Shown: positions 1 to 6,262, counted from the stretch's first letter. The stretch is DNA of 11,407 bases from JBEAUL01 sp041161475 (GCA_041161475.1 JBEAUL010000098.1:1-11407); one strand, 5' to 3'. A program made the numbers and translations. The notes: generated by a model not told the origin, from the letters alone.

Positions 1-507
1 ATTTTAGGGAGTATTCCTTTGCATGGAGCCTATGGACTTAAAGCGTTGTTGGCGAGCAATAAGCATTTGGGTATTACCGCCTCTCTTGCGCATTATGTCT
101 CAAAATCATCCTTTATGCTTGGCAGTGCACACATTTTTTATGTGTGTATCGTCCTGACCTCTTTATTTGGGGTATCGTTTGCGCTCTTACATTTCTTGGG
201 CGATGGATTAAAATTACAGATAAAAAACCGGAAAGATCGGTTTATTCTGGTATCCTTAACCTATGTTCCCCCTTTAGTCATTATGCTGGTCAACCAACAT
301 TGTTTTGATCGAATACTGGGGTTTTCAGGTATTTTTGTTGCTGCAATACTGGGCATTTTACCCGCTTTAATGGCTTGGAGAGGGCGTTATTACTTACGGT
401 TAAAAGGTGCCTTTATCGTATGGGGTGGGAAACCGCTTTTACTCATGACGCTTATTTTCTTTAGCTACGTCATTGTCTTGGAGATACTGAATTGTTGGGG
501 GCATTAA
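1..507 (+). CDS. Aromatic amino acid permease, TyrP/Mtr (HAAAP) family, 3' part
   Basis: This is the C-terminal 168 residues of an inner-membrane amino acid:proton symporter of the hydroxy/aromatic amino acid permease family (TyrP, Mtr, TnaB). The frame is open from the first base, so the real start lies outside the window; the in-frame TTG at 19 is not a credible start. About four membrane segments are visible. They include a SLTYVPPL segment and the stretch GILPALMAWRGRY, followed by a GGKPLLL segment; both patterns are typical of the last helices of TyrP-like proteins. The protein ends with NCWGH and a TAA stop, and rsmJ starts four bases later, which suggests one transcript. The family import tyrosine, tryptophan or phenylalanine and are often present in several copies in Legionella-like and chlamydial intracellular bacteria. 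The substrate cannot be decided from this fragment. Confidence 0.8.
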   Translation: MLGSIPLHGAYGLKALLASNKHLGITASLAHYVSKSSFMLGSAHIFYVCIVLTSLFGVSFALLHFLGDGLKLQIKNRKDRFILVSLTYVPPLVIMLVNQHCFDRILGFSGIFVAAILGILPALMAWRGRYYLRLKGAFIVWGGKPLLLMTLIFFSYVIVLEILNCWGH

Positions 508-511
508 CTTT

Positions 512-1417
512 GTGGAAAATGGCCCTGTAATACCATTGGCTTATCATCTTATATCAGATATCCCAGAGGCGAAGCGTCTTGCAACTGTATTGGGTTTACC
601 CTTTATCCATAAATCGATAACGCCAAAAGATATTCCTTTATACTTGGGTCGAAAACATCATGGACCAATGCGCTTGCTCAAAGCCGATTCACATAAGAGC
701 AATGTAGAACATCTTGCCACACTGGATAAACAAGAAATAGGCAATCCGGGATTGTTGTATTTAGACAATAATAGACTCACGCTTTTTTGTTGTACGTCTA
801 TCAGTAAACAGCCCTTGTCTTTAAGTCTTGATTTTACAGCGCCCAAAATGCGTACAATGGCCCGTGAGCAAAATAAAAAAACCCTTTTAGCGAAAGCCAT
901 CGGTGCTAAAAGCATGGGAGAGTCGACATGGATAGTTGATGCCACTGCCGGCCTAGGGCAAGATGCTTTTATGTTGGCTTATATGGGGTATAAAGTCACC
1001 TTGATAGAGCGCTCTTCTATTGTCGCAACGCTATTAAGTCATGCAATTAGCAAGGTTCGGCCAGATTCTTGGGCATTTAGCACAGTGCATCGTATGCATT
1101 TATTACATAGAGATGCAAAACAGTGGCTTACTGAGCAATCAGAGATGCTAAAATCCACTCAAAAACCAGCTGTGGTATACTTAGATCCGATGTTTCCACA
1201 TCGTGATAAAAAATCCCTCAGTCAAAAGTCCATGCAAATCCTTCAGCAATTGTTAGGACAAGATCTAGATGCAGAGACCTTACTGCCTTTAGCCAAATCA
1301 GTTGCCACTGAAAGAGTCGTTGTAAAAAGACATCGAGCTTCACCCCATCTTTGTAATGAAATCCCTCAAATTATTTTTGAAGGAAAAAGTCATCGATTTG
1401 ATGTATATCTGATTTAG
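512..1417 (+). CDS. rsmJ: 16S rRNA (guanine(1516)-N2)-methyltransferase RsmJ
   Basis: A cytoplasmic SAM-dependent enzyme that methylates N2 of G1516 in 16S rRNA. The C-terminal half matches RsmJ closely. It has the SAM-binding motif I DATAGLGQD at residues 143-151, an acidic strand end (LIER) near 164-167, the YLDPMFPH motif at 223-230 with the Asp-Pro-Met-Phe-Pro active-site signature, LLGQDLDAETLL at about 247-258, VVVKR at 269-273, and a KSHRFDVYL end like the KGHRFDIY of E. coli. The start is GTG at 512, ten bases after a GGGGG run inside the end of the permease gene, so translation may be coupled. At 301 residues it is about 50 longer than the E. coli protein; the extra length is in the N-terminal half (roughly residues 50-90). 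It converges on the BLUF gene, leaving 34 bases between the two stop codons. Confidence 0.93.
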   Translation: MENGPVIPLAYHLISDIPEAKRLATVLGLPFIHKSITPKDIPLYLGRKHHGPMRLLKADSHKSNVEHLATLDKQEIGNPGLLYLDNNRLTLFCCTSISKQPLSLSLDFTAPKMRTMAREQNKKTLLAKAIGAKSMGESTWIVDATAGLGQDAFMLAYMGYKVTLIERSSIVATLLSHAISKVRPDSWAFSTVHRMHLLHRDAKQWLTEQSEMLKSTQKPAVVYLDPMFPHRDKKSLSQKSMQILQQLLGQDLDAETLLPLAKSVATERVVVKRHRASPHLCNEIPQIIFEGKSHRFDVYLI

Positions 1418-1451
1418 TTGAAGTAAATTTTAAATCGAAATTTTGAAAGAG

Positions 1452-1871
1452 TTATTCTTTTAAAGAAAAAGCGGTAACAATTGCGTTGGCGATTTCCGGA
1501 TTAATATGATAAATAAATTTGTTTTCTTTGAAAAAATCATTAACACCAGGCAGCTGATTAAGCTCTTTTTTTGTTATTTCTTTGAATCCCATTGTCCATT
1601 CTGGGAAATTTCTTGATTCGATTGATTTTTTTATGATTAATTTCACGTCTTTTGTTCGTTTATCTTTACATATTTTCTGATAAATTTTTGATATTGTGTG
1701 TTCTTCTCCTTCTAGCACTTGAAAAAAAACATGTCCATCGTAAAGCAAAACGCCTGTTACGTTCAATTTTTCATTGTTCGATCTAGATTGATCTAATATT
1801 TCAAGTATTTCTTCCTTATTAAATTTTTTTGTTGCGATGCTCACATATATAATATTCCATAAATTTTTCAT
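1452..1871 (-). CDS. Short BLUF-domain blue-light sensor protein
   Basis: A 139-residue protein consisting almost only of a BLUF domain, the FAD-binding blue-light photoreceptor fold. All residues of the photocycle network are visible: Tyr9 (in IIYVS), Asn33 (in SRSNNEKLNVTG) and Gln51 (in FFQVLEGE). Trp92 and Met94 sit in FPEWTMGF, matching the Trp/Met of AppA. The short tail after residue 96 has no recognisable output domain, so it should act by contacting a partner, as other short BLUF proteins do. I chose ATG 1871, because it precedes the first beta strand directly and has an AAGGGA ribosome site about 10 bases upstream. A longer open frame up to 2006 only overlaps terC. The gene starts four bases after the terC stop, so the two are probably cotranscribed and translationally coupled. 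GC is low, about 30-32%. Confidence 0.9.
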   Translation of the reverse strand: MKNLWNIIYVSIATKKFNKEEILEILDQSRSNNEKLNVTGVLLYDGHVFFQVLEGEEHTISKIYQKICKDKRTKDVKLIIKKSIESRNFPEWTMGFKEITKKELNQLPGVNDFFKENKFIYHINPEIANAIVTAFSLKE

Positions 1872-1875
1872 TTTA

Positions 1876-2835
1876 TTAATTCCCTTTTCGGTTGAAATTT
1901 TTCTTTTGTTTAAGAAAAGAAGCGAGTACACCAGAAAACAGAATAATGACTGTAACACTGAGTGATAAAATTGGAGGTATTTTGGTAAGGCCAAAAGCAT
2001 CGGCAATAAATATTTTCGAACCGATAAAAATTAAAATAACCGCTAAAGCATATTTTAAGTAGTAAAATTTTTCTACCATGGAAGCCAATGCAAAATACAG
2101 TGCTCTAAGACCTAATACGGCAAATATATTACTCGTGTAGACAATATAAGTATCTTGAGTAATCGCAAAAATAGCTGGGATGCTGTCTATAGCAAACACT
2201 AAATCGGTAAATTCAACCATGATTAATGCTAAAAAAAGTGGCGTAAAGAAAAGTTTCTTTTTTTGAGATTTTGGGTCCGTTTGGTACAGATAAAATTTTT
2301 GCTTATGTAATTTATCGGTAATTTTAAGGTGTTTTTTCATCCAAATCAGTATGAAATTTTTAGAAATTTTAATGGATTGGTGTGTGATAAACAGCATTTT
2401 CACCCCAGTGAATACCATAATGCCACCAAAGATATACAAGACCCAAAAAAATTCGTGTAATATCGTTGCCCCTAAACCAATCATGATGGCTCGTAATACG
2501 ATCACACCAAGTATGCCAAAAAATAATACTCTGTGCTGATATTTTTCTGGAATAGAAAGATGAGAGAAAATTAAGGAAATGACAAAGATGTTGTCTAGAG
2601 ACAAGGATTTTTCTACCAAAAATCCCGTAATATATTCAGAAAATCCGTTGAATCCTTTTATATACCAGATCCATAGGCTAAAAAGGGAGCCGATAAAGAT
2701 ATAAAAGGCACTTAACCAAAGGCTTTCTTTAAATTTGATTACATGATCTCGTTTATTGAAAATACCGAGATCAATTGCCAGCAAGGTAAAGACAATCGAG
2801 ATAAAAACAATCCATACATAAATAGGCTTTTCCAT
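1876..2835 (-). CDS. TerC/Alx-family integral membrane metal exporter
   Basis: A polytopic inner-membrane protein of the TerC family. Its closest well-known relative is Alx of E. coli, which is implicated in manganese export; other family members are linked to tellurite resistance. It has 319 residues, the usual length, with eight to nine hydrophobic helices. The acidic membrane motifs are intact: EKSLSLDN at 75-82 and VEFTDLVFAIDSIPA at 207-221, followed by IVYTSNIFAVLGLRALYF at 231-248. The central cytoplasmic loop (about 160-195) is rich in lysine, as in Alx. Start ATG 2835 has an AGGGA ribosome site eight bases upstream; a second AGGGA abuts the ATG. No yybP-ykoY type manganese riboswitch is recognisable in the leader. 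It is followed after four bases by the BLUF gene, and upstream lies a promoter inside an inverted repeat. Low GC (about 32%). Metal specificity is inference from the family. Confidence 0.9.
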   Translation of the reverse strand: MEKPIYVWIVFISIVFTLLAIDLGIFNKRDHVIKFKESLWLSAFYIFIGSLFSLWIWYIKGFNGFSEYITGFLVEKSLSLDNIFVISLIFSHLSIPEKYQHRVLFFGILGVIVLRAIMIGLGATILHEFFWVLYIFGGIMVFTGVKMLFITHQSIKISKNFILIWMKKHLKITDKLHKQKFYLYQTDPKSQKKKLFFTPLFLALIMVEFTDLVFAIDSIPAIFAITQDTYIVYTSNIFAVLGLRALYFALASMVEKFYYLKYALAVILIFIGSKIFIADAFGLTKIPPILSLSVTVIILFSGVLASFLKQKKNFNRKGN

Positions 2836-2884
2836 TCCCTGATTCCCTGGCTGTATAGTGAAAGTGATGATCTAATTAATTTAG

Positions 2885-2920
2885 TTAGCATAGACATTTT
2901 CCCTTATATTGTCTAGCTAA
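2885..2920. repeat. Inverted repeat spanning the terC promoter, candidate operator
   Basis: The arms are TTAGC-A-TAGACA (2885-2896) and TGTCTAGCTAA (2910-2920): eleven paired bases with one bulged A, separated by 13 bases. The -35 box lies in one arm and the -10 box overlaps the other, so a protein bound here would cover the promoter. It is not followed by a T run in the direction of terC transcription, which argues against a terminator. The cognate regulator is unknown. Confidence 0.5.
2887..2915 (-). promoter_or_regulatory. Predicted sigma70 promoter of the terC-BLUF unit
   Basis: Read on the minus strand there is a -35 box TAGACA (2915-2910, five of six consensus bases), a 17-base spacer and a -10 box TATGCT (2892-2887, four of six). 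Transcription would start near 2880, about 45 bases before the terC ATG. The spacing is ideal, and both boxes lie inside the inverted repeat described separately. Confidence 0.5.
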
Positions 2921-2969
2921 ATAAAAAAATATATGTATCGTGGGGGTGCTTTTAGAGGTGGTTGATGAT

Positions 2970-3009
2970 AATAGGCATTGTATGCATTTGGTGTCATGCA
3001 ATGCCTATT
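2970..3009 (-). terminator. Strong hairpin downstream of the lipoprotein gene, possible terminator
   Basis: The arms AATAGGCATTGTATG (2970-2984) and CATGCAATGCCTATT (2995-3009) pair over 15 bases with a single mismatch around a 10-base loop. The hairpin begins five bases after the stop codon of the minus-strand lipoprotein gene and ends before the terC promoter, the expected place for a terminator. A U-run is missing on the minus strand (ATCATC follows), so it may instead be a 3' end-protecting structure or a rho-associated site. Confidence 0.5.
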
Positions 3010-3013
3010 TTGG

Positions 3014-3406
3014 TTACTGAAAAAGTCCCCTTTTTGTTTCCCCTTGCGCAACAGAAAAAGAGTAATGTTCTACTTTGTCTTGCTTGTCGAACAATACTTT
3101 TAATTTTTTTGTTGTATCATTTGTACCGTTGTATACCATATTAACGTAAGGGATATAGGCAACGCCTTTTAAAGAAGAGCGGACAAAGCTGTACTGCCAG
3201 TTTTCTCTGCCATCGGGTAAAATATCAATATCATTGGGTTCACCAAAGGATAATTTCACTTCTTCCTTTGTGGTTTTACCTTTGATCAATTGGGCAGATA
3301 CTTTTTCTTGAGACATTTTTTCTAAATGCGGATTACCATTTTTCGTGGCACAGCCAGAAAGTAAGGTAGATATTAGTATCATTGAGATGGTGCTAATTTT
3401 TTTCAT
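3014..3406 (-). CDS. Small outer-membrane lipoprotein, BamE/SmpA-like
   Basis: A 130-residue predicted lipoprotein. From ATG 3406 it begins MKKIS, then has a hydrophobic stretch and the lipobox LLSGC with the lipidated cysteine at residue 19. Alanine at +2 predicts sorting to the outer membrane. The region QLIKGKTTKEEVKLSFGEPN (about 40-59) resembles the first helices of BamE/SmpA/OmlA domains, where a 'G.T..EV...FG.P' pattern is typical; the following strands (ENWQYSF and KLKVLFDKQDKVEHYSFS) fit that small alpha/beta fold. It is too divergent, and in the wrong context, to call it BamE itself; many gammaproteobacteria carry several such paralogues. The frame continues upstream to a TTG at 3481, but the signal peptide fixes the start. 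The role is unknown. It is transcribed divergently from the atp operon. Confidence 0.75.
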   Translation of the reverse strand: MKKISTISMILISTLLSGCATKNGNPHLEKMSQEKVSAQLIKGKTTKEEVKLSFGEPNDIDILPDGRENWQYSFVRSSLKGVAYIPYVNMVYNGTNDTTKKLKVLFDKQDKVEHYSFSVAQGETKRGLFQ

Positions 3407-3452
3407 GTTGTTTTTAACCTGTTGTATTGAATGACAATGACGAAGGAGGTTT

Positions 3453-3481
3453 ATTTTTCTTAAATTTTTGTACAGTGTCAA
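3453..3481 (-). promoter_or_regulatory. Predicted promoter of the lipoprotein gene
   Basis: On the minus strand there is a perfect -35 TTGACA (3481-3476), a 17-base spacer and a weak -10 AAAAAT (3458-3453, four of six). It would give a leader of about 40 bases before ATG 3406. Confidence 0.4.
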
Positions 3482-3633
3482 GTATGTTGTTTGAAGGGCT
3501 TCAGTATTGTCTTAAAAATGTTAGTTAACTTATTTCGTTATTTTACGATAAAACGTGGCATTTTTTTTACCTATTTGGTAAGGTAGCAAAATAGTTATTA
3601 ACGCGTGATGATTTTTTCTTGTATTAGCGAAAA
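3482..3633 (+). promoter_or_regulatory. Upstream region expected to hold the atp operon promoter
   Basis: This AT-rich stretch precedes atpI and must carry the main atp promoter, but I cannot single one out. Candidates are TTTACC (3566-3571) with AATAGT (3590-3595) at 18 bases, and a TACGAT (3544-3549) -10-like box without a good -35. Minor symmetric elements are TGAAG-GG-CTTCA (3492-3503) and CTATTT...AAATAG (3571-3594). No tRNA, riboswitch or open frame that could supply a longer AtpI N-terminus is visible. Confidence 0.35.
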
Positions 3634-3945
3634 ATGTTACATTTATTTTTCTCTGTTTTGATTGGTGCTGTCTTACAGCTATTGGCAATCGTTGCGTTTT
3701 TTATGATCGCTCGTGGTGCTAAGTCGCAAGTAACGTCTGCAACGCAGATACGCAACCGCTTCTATTTGGGTGAGTTGGTTAAATGGCTTGTTGTTGTTGT
3801 AGGCTTTTCCGGCATATGGTTTTTGGGATATTGGAATCCAACAGCCGTTTTGGTTGGATTTTTTGTGTCGCAATTGATATATTGGAGGCTCTTATTTTTG
3901 AGAAAGCCTGAAAAAATACATTTAGCTAGGAAACCGGCGATATGA
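3634..3945 (+). CDS. atpI: ATP synthase accessory protein I (AtpI)
   Basis: First gene of the atp operon, encoding a small membrane protein that assists assembly of the Fo sector (c-ring) and is not part of the finished enzyme. It has 103 residues with three hydrophobic segments (about 2-26, 50-66 and 68-89). The YLGELVKW motif at 44-51 matches the FGEAFK region of E. coli AtpI. Compared with the usual 120-130 residues and four helices, the first helix and its basic N-terminal stretch are absent. An in-frame TAG at 3625 blocks any longer reading, and no good ribosome site precedes ATG 3634 (only a purine stretch GCGAAAA). It may be naturally short or N-terminally decayed. The last bases overlap the atpB start (ATGA at 3942-3945), so translation is coupled. 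Confidence 0.82.
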   Translation: MLHLFFSVLIGAVLQLLAIVAFFMIARGAKSQVTSATQIRNRFYLGELVKWLVVVVGFSGIWFLGYWNPTAVLVGFFVSQLIYWRLLFLRKPEKIHLARKPAI

Positions 3946-4706
3946 GCCACCCAGCAACACCAACAGAATATATTGCGCATCATCTCCAAAATTGGCAGGT
4001 TGGCCAAGGATTTTGGACTTTAAATATGGATACCTTGCTCGTATCGTGGGTATTGGGTTTGTCCTTTATAGGCCTGTTTTATCTTGCGGCAAGGCGTGCT
4101 ACGGTTGGTGTGCCAGGTCGTCTCCAAAGCAGTATTGAAATGATTGTCGAATTTGTTGATGCGCAGGTAAAAGACAGTTTTCATGCCAAAGATGCAATGA
4201 TTGCCCCGTTGGCCTTGACCATCTTTGTTTGGGTATTTTTAATGAATACCTTTGACTTGCTCCCAGTTGATGTTTTACCACGTATAATGGGTGCAGTAGG
4301 TGCTTCCCATTTTAAAGCGGTTCCAACCACTGATCCAAATTTAACACTCGGTATGTCCATCTCTGTTTTTATATTGCTCAATATCTATGCGATAAGAGCC
4401 AAAGGGGCAGGAAAATTTTTAAAAGAGCTTTTTTGTAAACCGTTTGGGCCTTGGTTGTTTTTCGCCAATTTCTTTTTAAGAATCGTCGAAGATTTGGCCA
4501 AACCCATTTCACTTGGATTGCGATTATTCGGTAATCTTTATGCCGGTGAACTGATTTTTATTTTGATTGCTTTATTGCCTTGGCATTCTCAGTGGTTATT
4601 GGGGTTACCGTGGGCTATTTTTCATATCTTGGTCATTACCATTCAGGCATTTATTTTTATGGTATTGACGATTGTATATCTCAGTTTGGCTGTAGCCGAT
4701 CACTAG
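3942..4706 (+). CDS. atpB: F1Fo ATP synthase subunit a
   Basis: Integral membrane stator subunit that forms the two half-channels for protons next to the c-ring. It is 254 residues with five to six helices. The essential arginine (E. coli R210) is R194 in the motif GLRLFGNLYAGELI; Asn198 and Glu203 follow it, and the partner residues His228 and Gln235 lie in WAIFHILVITIQAFIFMVL, which is nearly identical to E. coli. The N-terminal half has the conserved DAMIAPLALTIFVWVFLMNTFDLLP stretch at about 84-108. The start ATG overlaps the atpI stop by ATGA, and 86 bases separate it from the atpE ATG. All proton-path residues are present, so it should be active. Confidence 0.97.
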   Translation: MSHPATPTEYIAHHLQNWQVGQGFWTLNMDTLLVSWVLGLSFIGLFYLAARRATVGVPGRLQSSIEMIVEFVDAQVKDSFHAKDAMIAPLALTIFVWVFLMNTFDLLPVDVLPRIMGAVGASHFKAVPTTDPNLTLGMSISVFILLNIYAIRAKGAGKFLKELFCKPFGPWLFFANFFLRIVEDLAKPISLGLRLFGNLYAGELIFILIALLPWHSQWLLGLPWAIFHILVITIQAFIFMVLTIVYLSLAVADH

Positions 4707-4777
4707 AAAAAGGTATGTAAAAACAATATAGTTGAATACAGTTTGTCTATTAACATTAACAACACACGCAGTCCTTT

Positions 4778-4783
4778 GGGAGG
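4778..4783 (+). promoter_or_regulatory. Ribosome binding site deciding the atpE start
   Basis: GGGAGG lies directly against an upstream in-frame ATG at 4784 but nine bases before the ATG at 4793. Only the second has workable spacing, so subunit c should start at 4793. This is the strongest ribosome site I see in the operon, as expected for the multicopy c subunit. Confidence 0.75.
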
Positions 4784-4792
4784 ATGAATAAA

Positions 4793-5095
4793 ATGGTTGA
4801 AACAGCAATGCAATCAGCGGTATTAATTACCAATATGCAAACCACAACGATTATGGCCGTTACAATTTTAATTGCCGTTGGTGCCTTTAGTACTGCACTT
4901 GGCTTTGCCTTATTGGGGGGCAAATTTATCGAAGGGTCAGCAAGACAGCCTGAAATGATGGGGCAGTTACAAGTGAAAATGTTTATCGTTGCTGGTTTGC
5001 TGGATGCGGTGACCATGATTGGTGTTGGTATTGCCTTGTTCTTCACCTTTGCGAATCCGTTTTTGGCGACACTGCTTGAACACCTACCAAAATAA
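4793..5095 (+). CDS. atpE: F1Fo ATP synthase subunit c
   Basis: Proteolipid that forms the rotating c-ring. It is 100 residues, against about 80-85 usual, with a 20-residue N-terminal and about 12-residue C-terminal excess around the helical hairpin. The polar loop RQP is at 51-53 (GSARQPEM), and the proton-carrying acid is Asp71 in GLLDAVTMIGVG, equivalent to E. coli D61. The absence of sodium-site residues suggests a proton enzyme. The glycine-rich packing motif of helix 1 is altered: where E. coli has GAAIGIGILGGKF, this has STALGFALLGGKF, so two of the glycines are Ser and Ala. The C-terminal FFTFANPF resembles the FAFANP of betaproteobacterial and some gammaproteobacterial c subunits. 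The start is chosen from the GGGAGG site. Confidence 0.96.
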   Translation: MVETAMQSAVLITNMQTTTIMAVTILIAVGAFSTALGFALLGGKFIEGSARQPEMMGQLQVKMFIVAGLLDAVTMIGVGIALFFTFANPFLATLLEHLPK

Positions 5096-5134
5096 GTATA
5101 CTTAGGTGAAATTAGCAAAGCGAGGAGTCTGGTT

Positions 5135-5602
5135 GTGAGCATTAACGCAACATTATTGGGACAGATGGTTACCTTTGGGTTATTTGTTTGGTTTACCATG
5201 CGTTTTGTCTGGCCATTGCTAAAAGCGACGATAGATGCGCGCGCGCTTAAAATTTCGGAAGGACTTGCCGCAGCAGAGCTGGGTCATGAGGCCCTTCAAA
5301 AAGCCGAAGAAAAAGCGCGTGAAGTGGTCAAAGTCGCGCATGAAAAAGCAAAGTCAATCGTAGAAAGTGCACAAAAACAAGCAGATCGCTTGCTACAAAC
5401 GGCTAAAGAAACGGCTACAGAAGAAAAATCTAGGGCAGTTGCAGCGGGCTCTGAAGAAGTGGAGCGGGCTTATCAAAAAGCCCGTCAAAACTTGCAAGCC
5501 GAGTTAGCTGATTTGGTTGTGTTGACGACAGAACAATTATTGGGGCGCACACTGACTAAAACAGATCAAGCGCACTTGGTTTCACTGTTGGAGAAACCAT
5601 GA
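5135..5602 (+). CDS. atpF: F1Fo ATP synthase subunit b
   Basis: Peripheral stalk subunit linking the membrane sector to F1. It is 155 residues, like the 156 of E. coli. The N-terminus NATLLGQ and the membrane helix (about 5-27, ending RFVWPLL) match E. coli NATILGQ and KYVWPPL. Residues about 30-135 form the long charged Ala/Glu/Lys-rich coiled coil. A single b gene with no b' copy fits a homodimeric stalk. The start is GTG 5135 with GAGGAG seven bases upstream. The end overlaps atpH by ATGA (5599-5602). Confidence 0.96.
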   Translation: MSINATLLGQMVTFGLFVWFTMRFVWPLLKATIDARALKISEGLAAAELGHEALQKAEEKAREVVKVAHEKAKSIVESAQKQADRLLQTAKETATEEKSRAVAAGSEEVERAYQKARQNLQAELADLVVLTTEQLLGRTLTKTDQAHLVSLLEKP

Positions 5603-6141
5603 TCGTATTAAGGACACAAGCACGTCCCTATGCCAATGCCCTTTTTGAGTTGTCCCTTGAGGAGGAGACGATTGAATCGTGGCATAGGGTTTTGTCGTTA
5701 TTAGCAACTGTGATTCAAAATGAGGATGTGCAAGAGATGTTGCGGGTTCGTAGCATTGATTCAAAAGAGTGGGTAACTTGGATTCAGTCCTTAAAACCCG
5801 AGTTGTTGAATCACCCAACAGTGGGTAATTTTTTGAGCTTACTTGCCGAAAAGCGTCGTTTACACTTATTGCCTCAAATTCATGCATTGTTCGAAGAGCA
5901 ATGGCGTAAGTCTAAGCATGAACAACGATTTTCAGTGACTTCCCCTACAAAATGGGATAAGGCACAGGCCAAAACATTCAGTGACTTTTTAGAGAAGCGT
6001 TTTGACTGTCAAGCCGAGGTTGTTTTTAAGACAGATCCAGCGATGCTGGGTGGTGTTGCTGTAGAAGGTGAGGGCTGGTCCTTAGATTGTTCCGTCAAAG
6101 GATGGCTAGCGCAACTGCGTGCTGAGTTATCCACTACATAA
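5599..6141 (+). CDS. atpH: F1Fo ATP synthase subunit delta
   Basis: Stator cap that joins subunit b to the top of the alpha3beta3 head. It is 180 residues (E. coli 177). The family N-terminal ARPYANALFE motif lies at 8-17, and LLAEKRRLHLLPQI is at about 82-95 (E. coli MAENGRLNALPDV). The C-terminal domain has TDPAMLGGVAVEGEGWSLDCSVKGWL, matching the conserved 'd..ligGv.v..gd...D.Svkg.L' pattern. The start ATG overlaps the atpF stop; the 121-base gap to atpA is unusually long for this operon. Confidence 0.95.
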   Translation: MIVLRTQARPYANALFELSLEEETIESWHRVLSLLATVIQNEDVQEMLRVRSIDSKEWVTWIQSLKPELLNHPTVGNFLSLLAEKRRLHLLPQIHALFEEQWRKSKHEQRFSVTSPTKWDKAQAKTFSDFLEKRFDCQAEVVFKTDPAMLGGVAVEGEGWSLDCSVKGWLAQLRAELSTT

Positions 6142-6262
6142 GATTGTTTTGTCGGACAATGCTGGATTGTATAAAAAACTAAAGAATGCAAAGTGCCCGA
6201 ATGCTATGTTAGCATCCTAGACGAAGGCATTGTTATCAAGTGTATAGATAGAGGTTATCACG
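6142..6262 (+). promoter_or_regulatory. Long atpH-atpA spacer with two palindromes
   Basis: The 121 bases contain a perfect palindrome around one base, TTGTCGGACAA (6149-6159), a TATAAA box (6170-6175) and a perfect hairpin ATGCTA-TGT-TAGCAT (6201-6215). AGAGG (6250-6254) is the atpA ribosome site, eight bases before the ATG. TTGTCG/TATAAA could be a weak internal promoter, but the 15-base spacing is short. No reading frame longer than a few codons is present. Confidence 0.4.

Noticed and set aside
1418..1451. Bidirectional terminator between rsmJ and the BLUF gene
   Set aside because: AAATTT repeats and TTCTTTTAAAGAA nearby are symmetric, but too short and AT-only to form a convincing terminator stem.
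1872..2006. N-terminal extension of the BLUF protein (longer open frame up to 2006)
   Set aside because: It overlaps the end of terC, has no BLUF similarity, and ATG 1871 sits right before the first BLUF strand with a good ribosome site.
2836..2960. yybP-ykoY manganese riboswitch upstream of the Alx-like gene
   Set aside because: The leader from the predicted start is only about 45 bases and shows none of the conserved loop motifs of that riboswitch.
2962..3144. 60-codon plus-strand open frame between terC and the lipoprotein gene
   Set aside because: It overlaps the lipoprotein gene antisense and starts inside the hairpin region; no ribosome site or recognisable features.
3407..3481. 25-residue N-terminal extension of the lipoprotein from TTG 3481
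   Set aside because: It would place charged residues before a clear lipoprotein signal peptide starting at ATG 3406 and would overlap the predicted -35 box.
4784..4792. Earlier atpE start at ATG 4784
   Set aside because: The GGGAGG ribosome site touches this ATG with no spacing, while ATG 4793 has nine bases.
4756..5199. 147-codon antisense open frame over atpE
   Set aside because: Shadow of the strongly conserved c subunit gene; no family resemblance and no supporting ribosome site.
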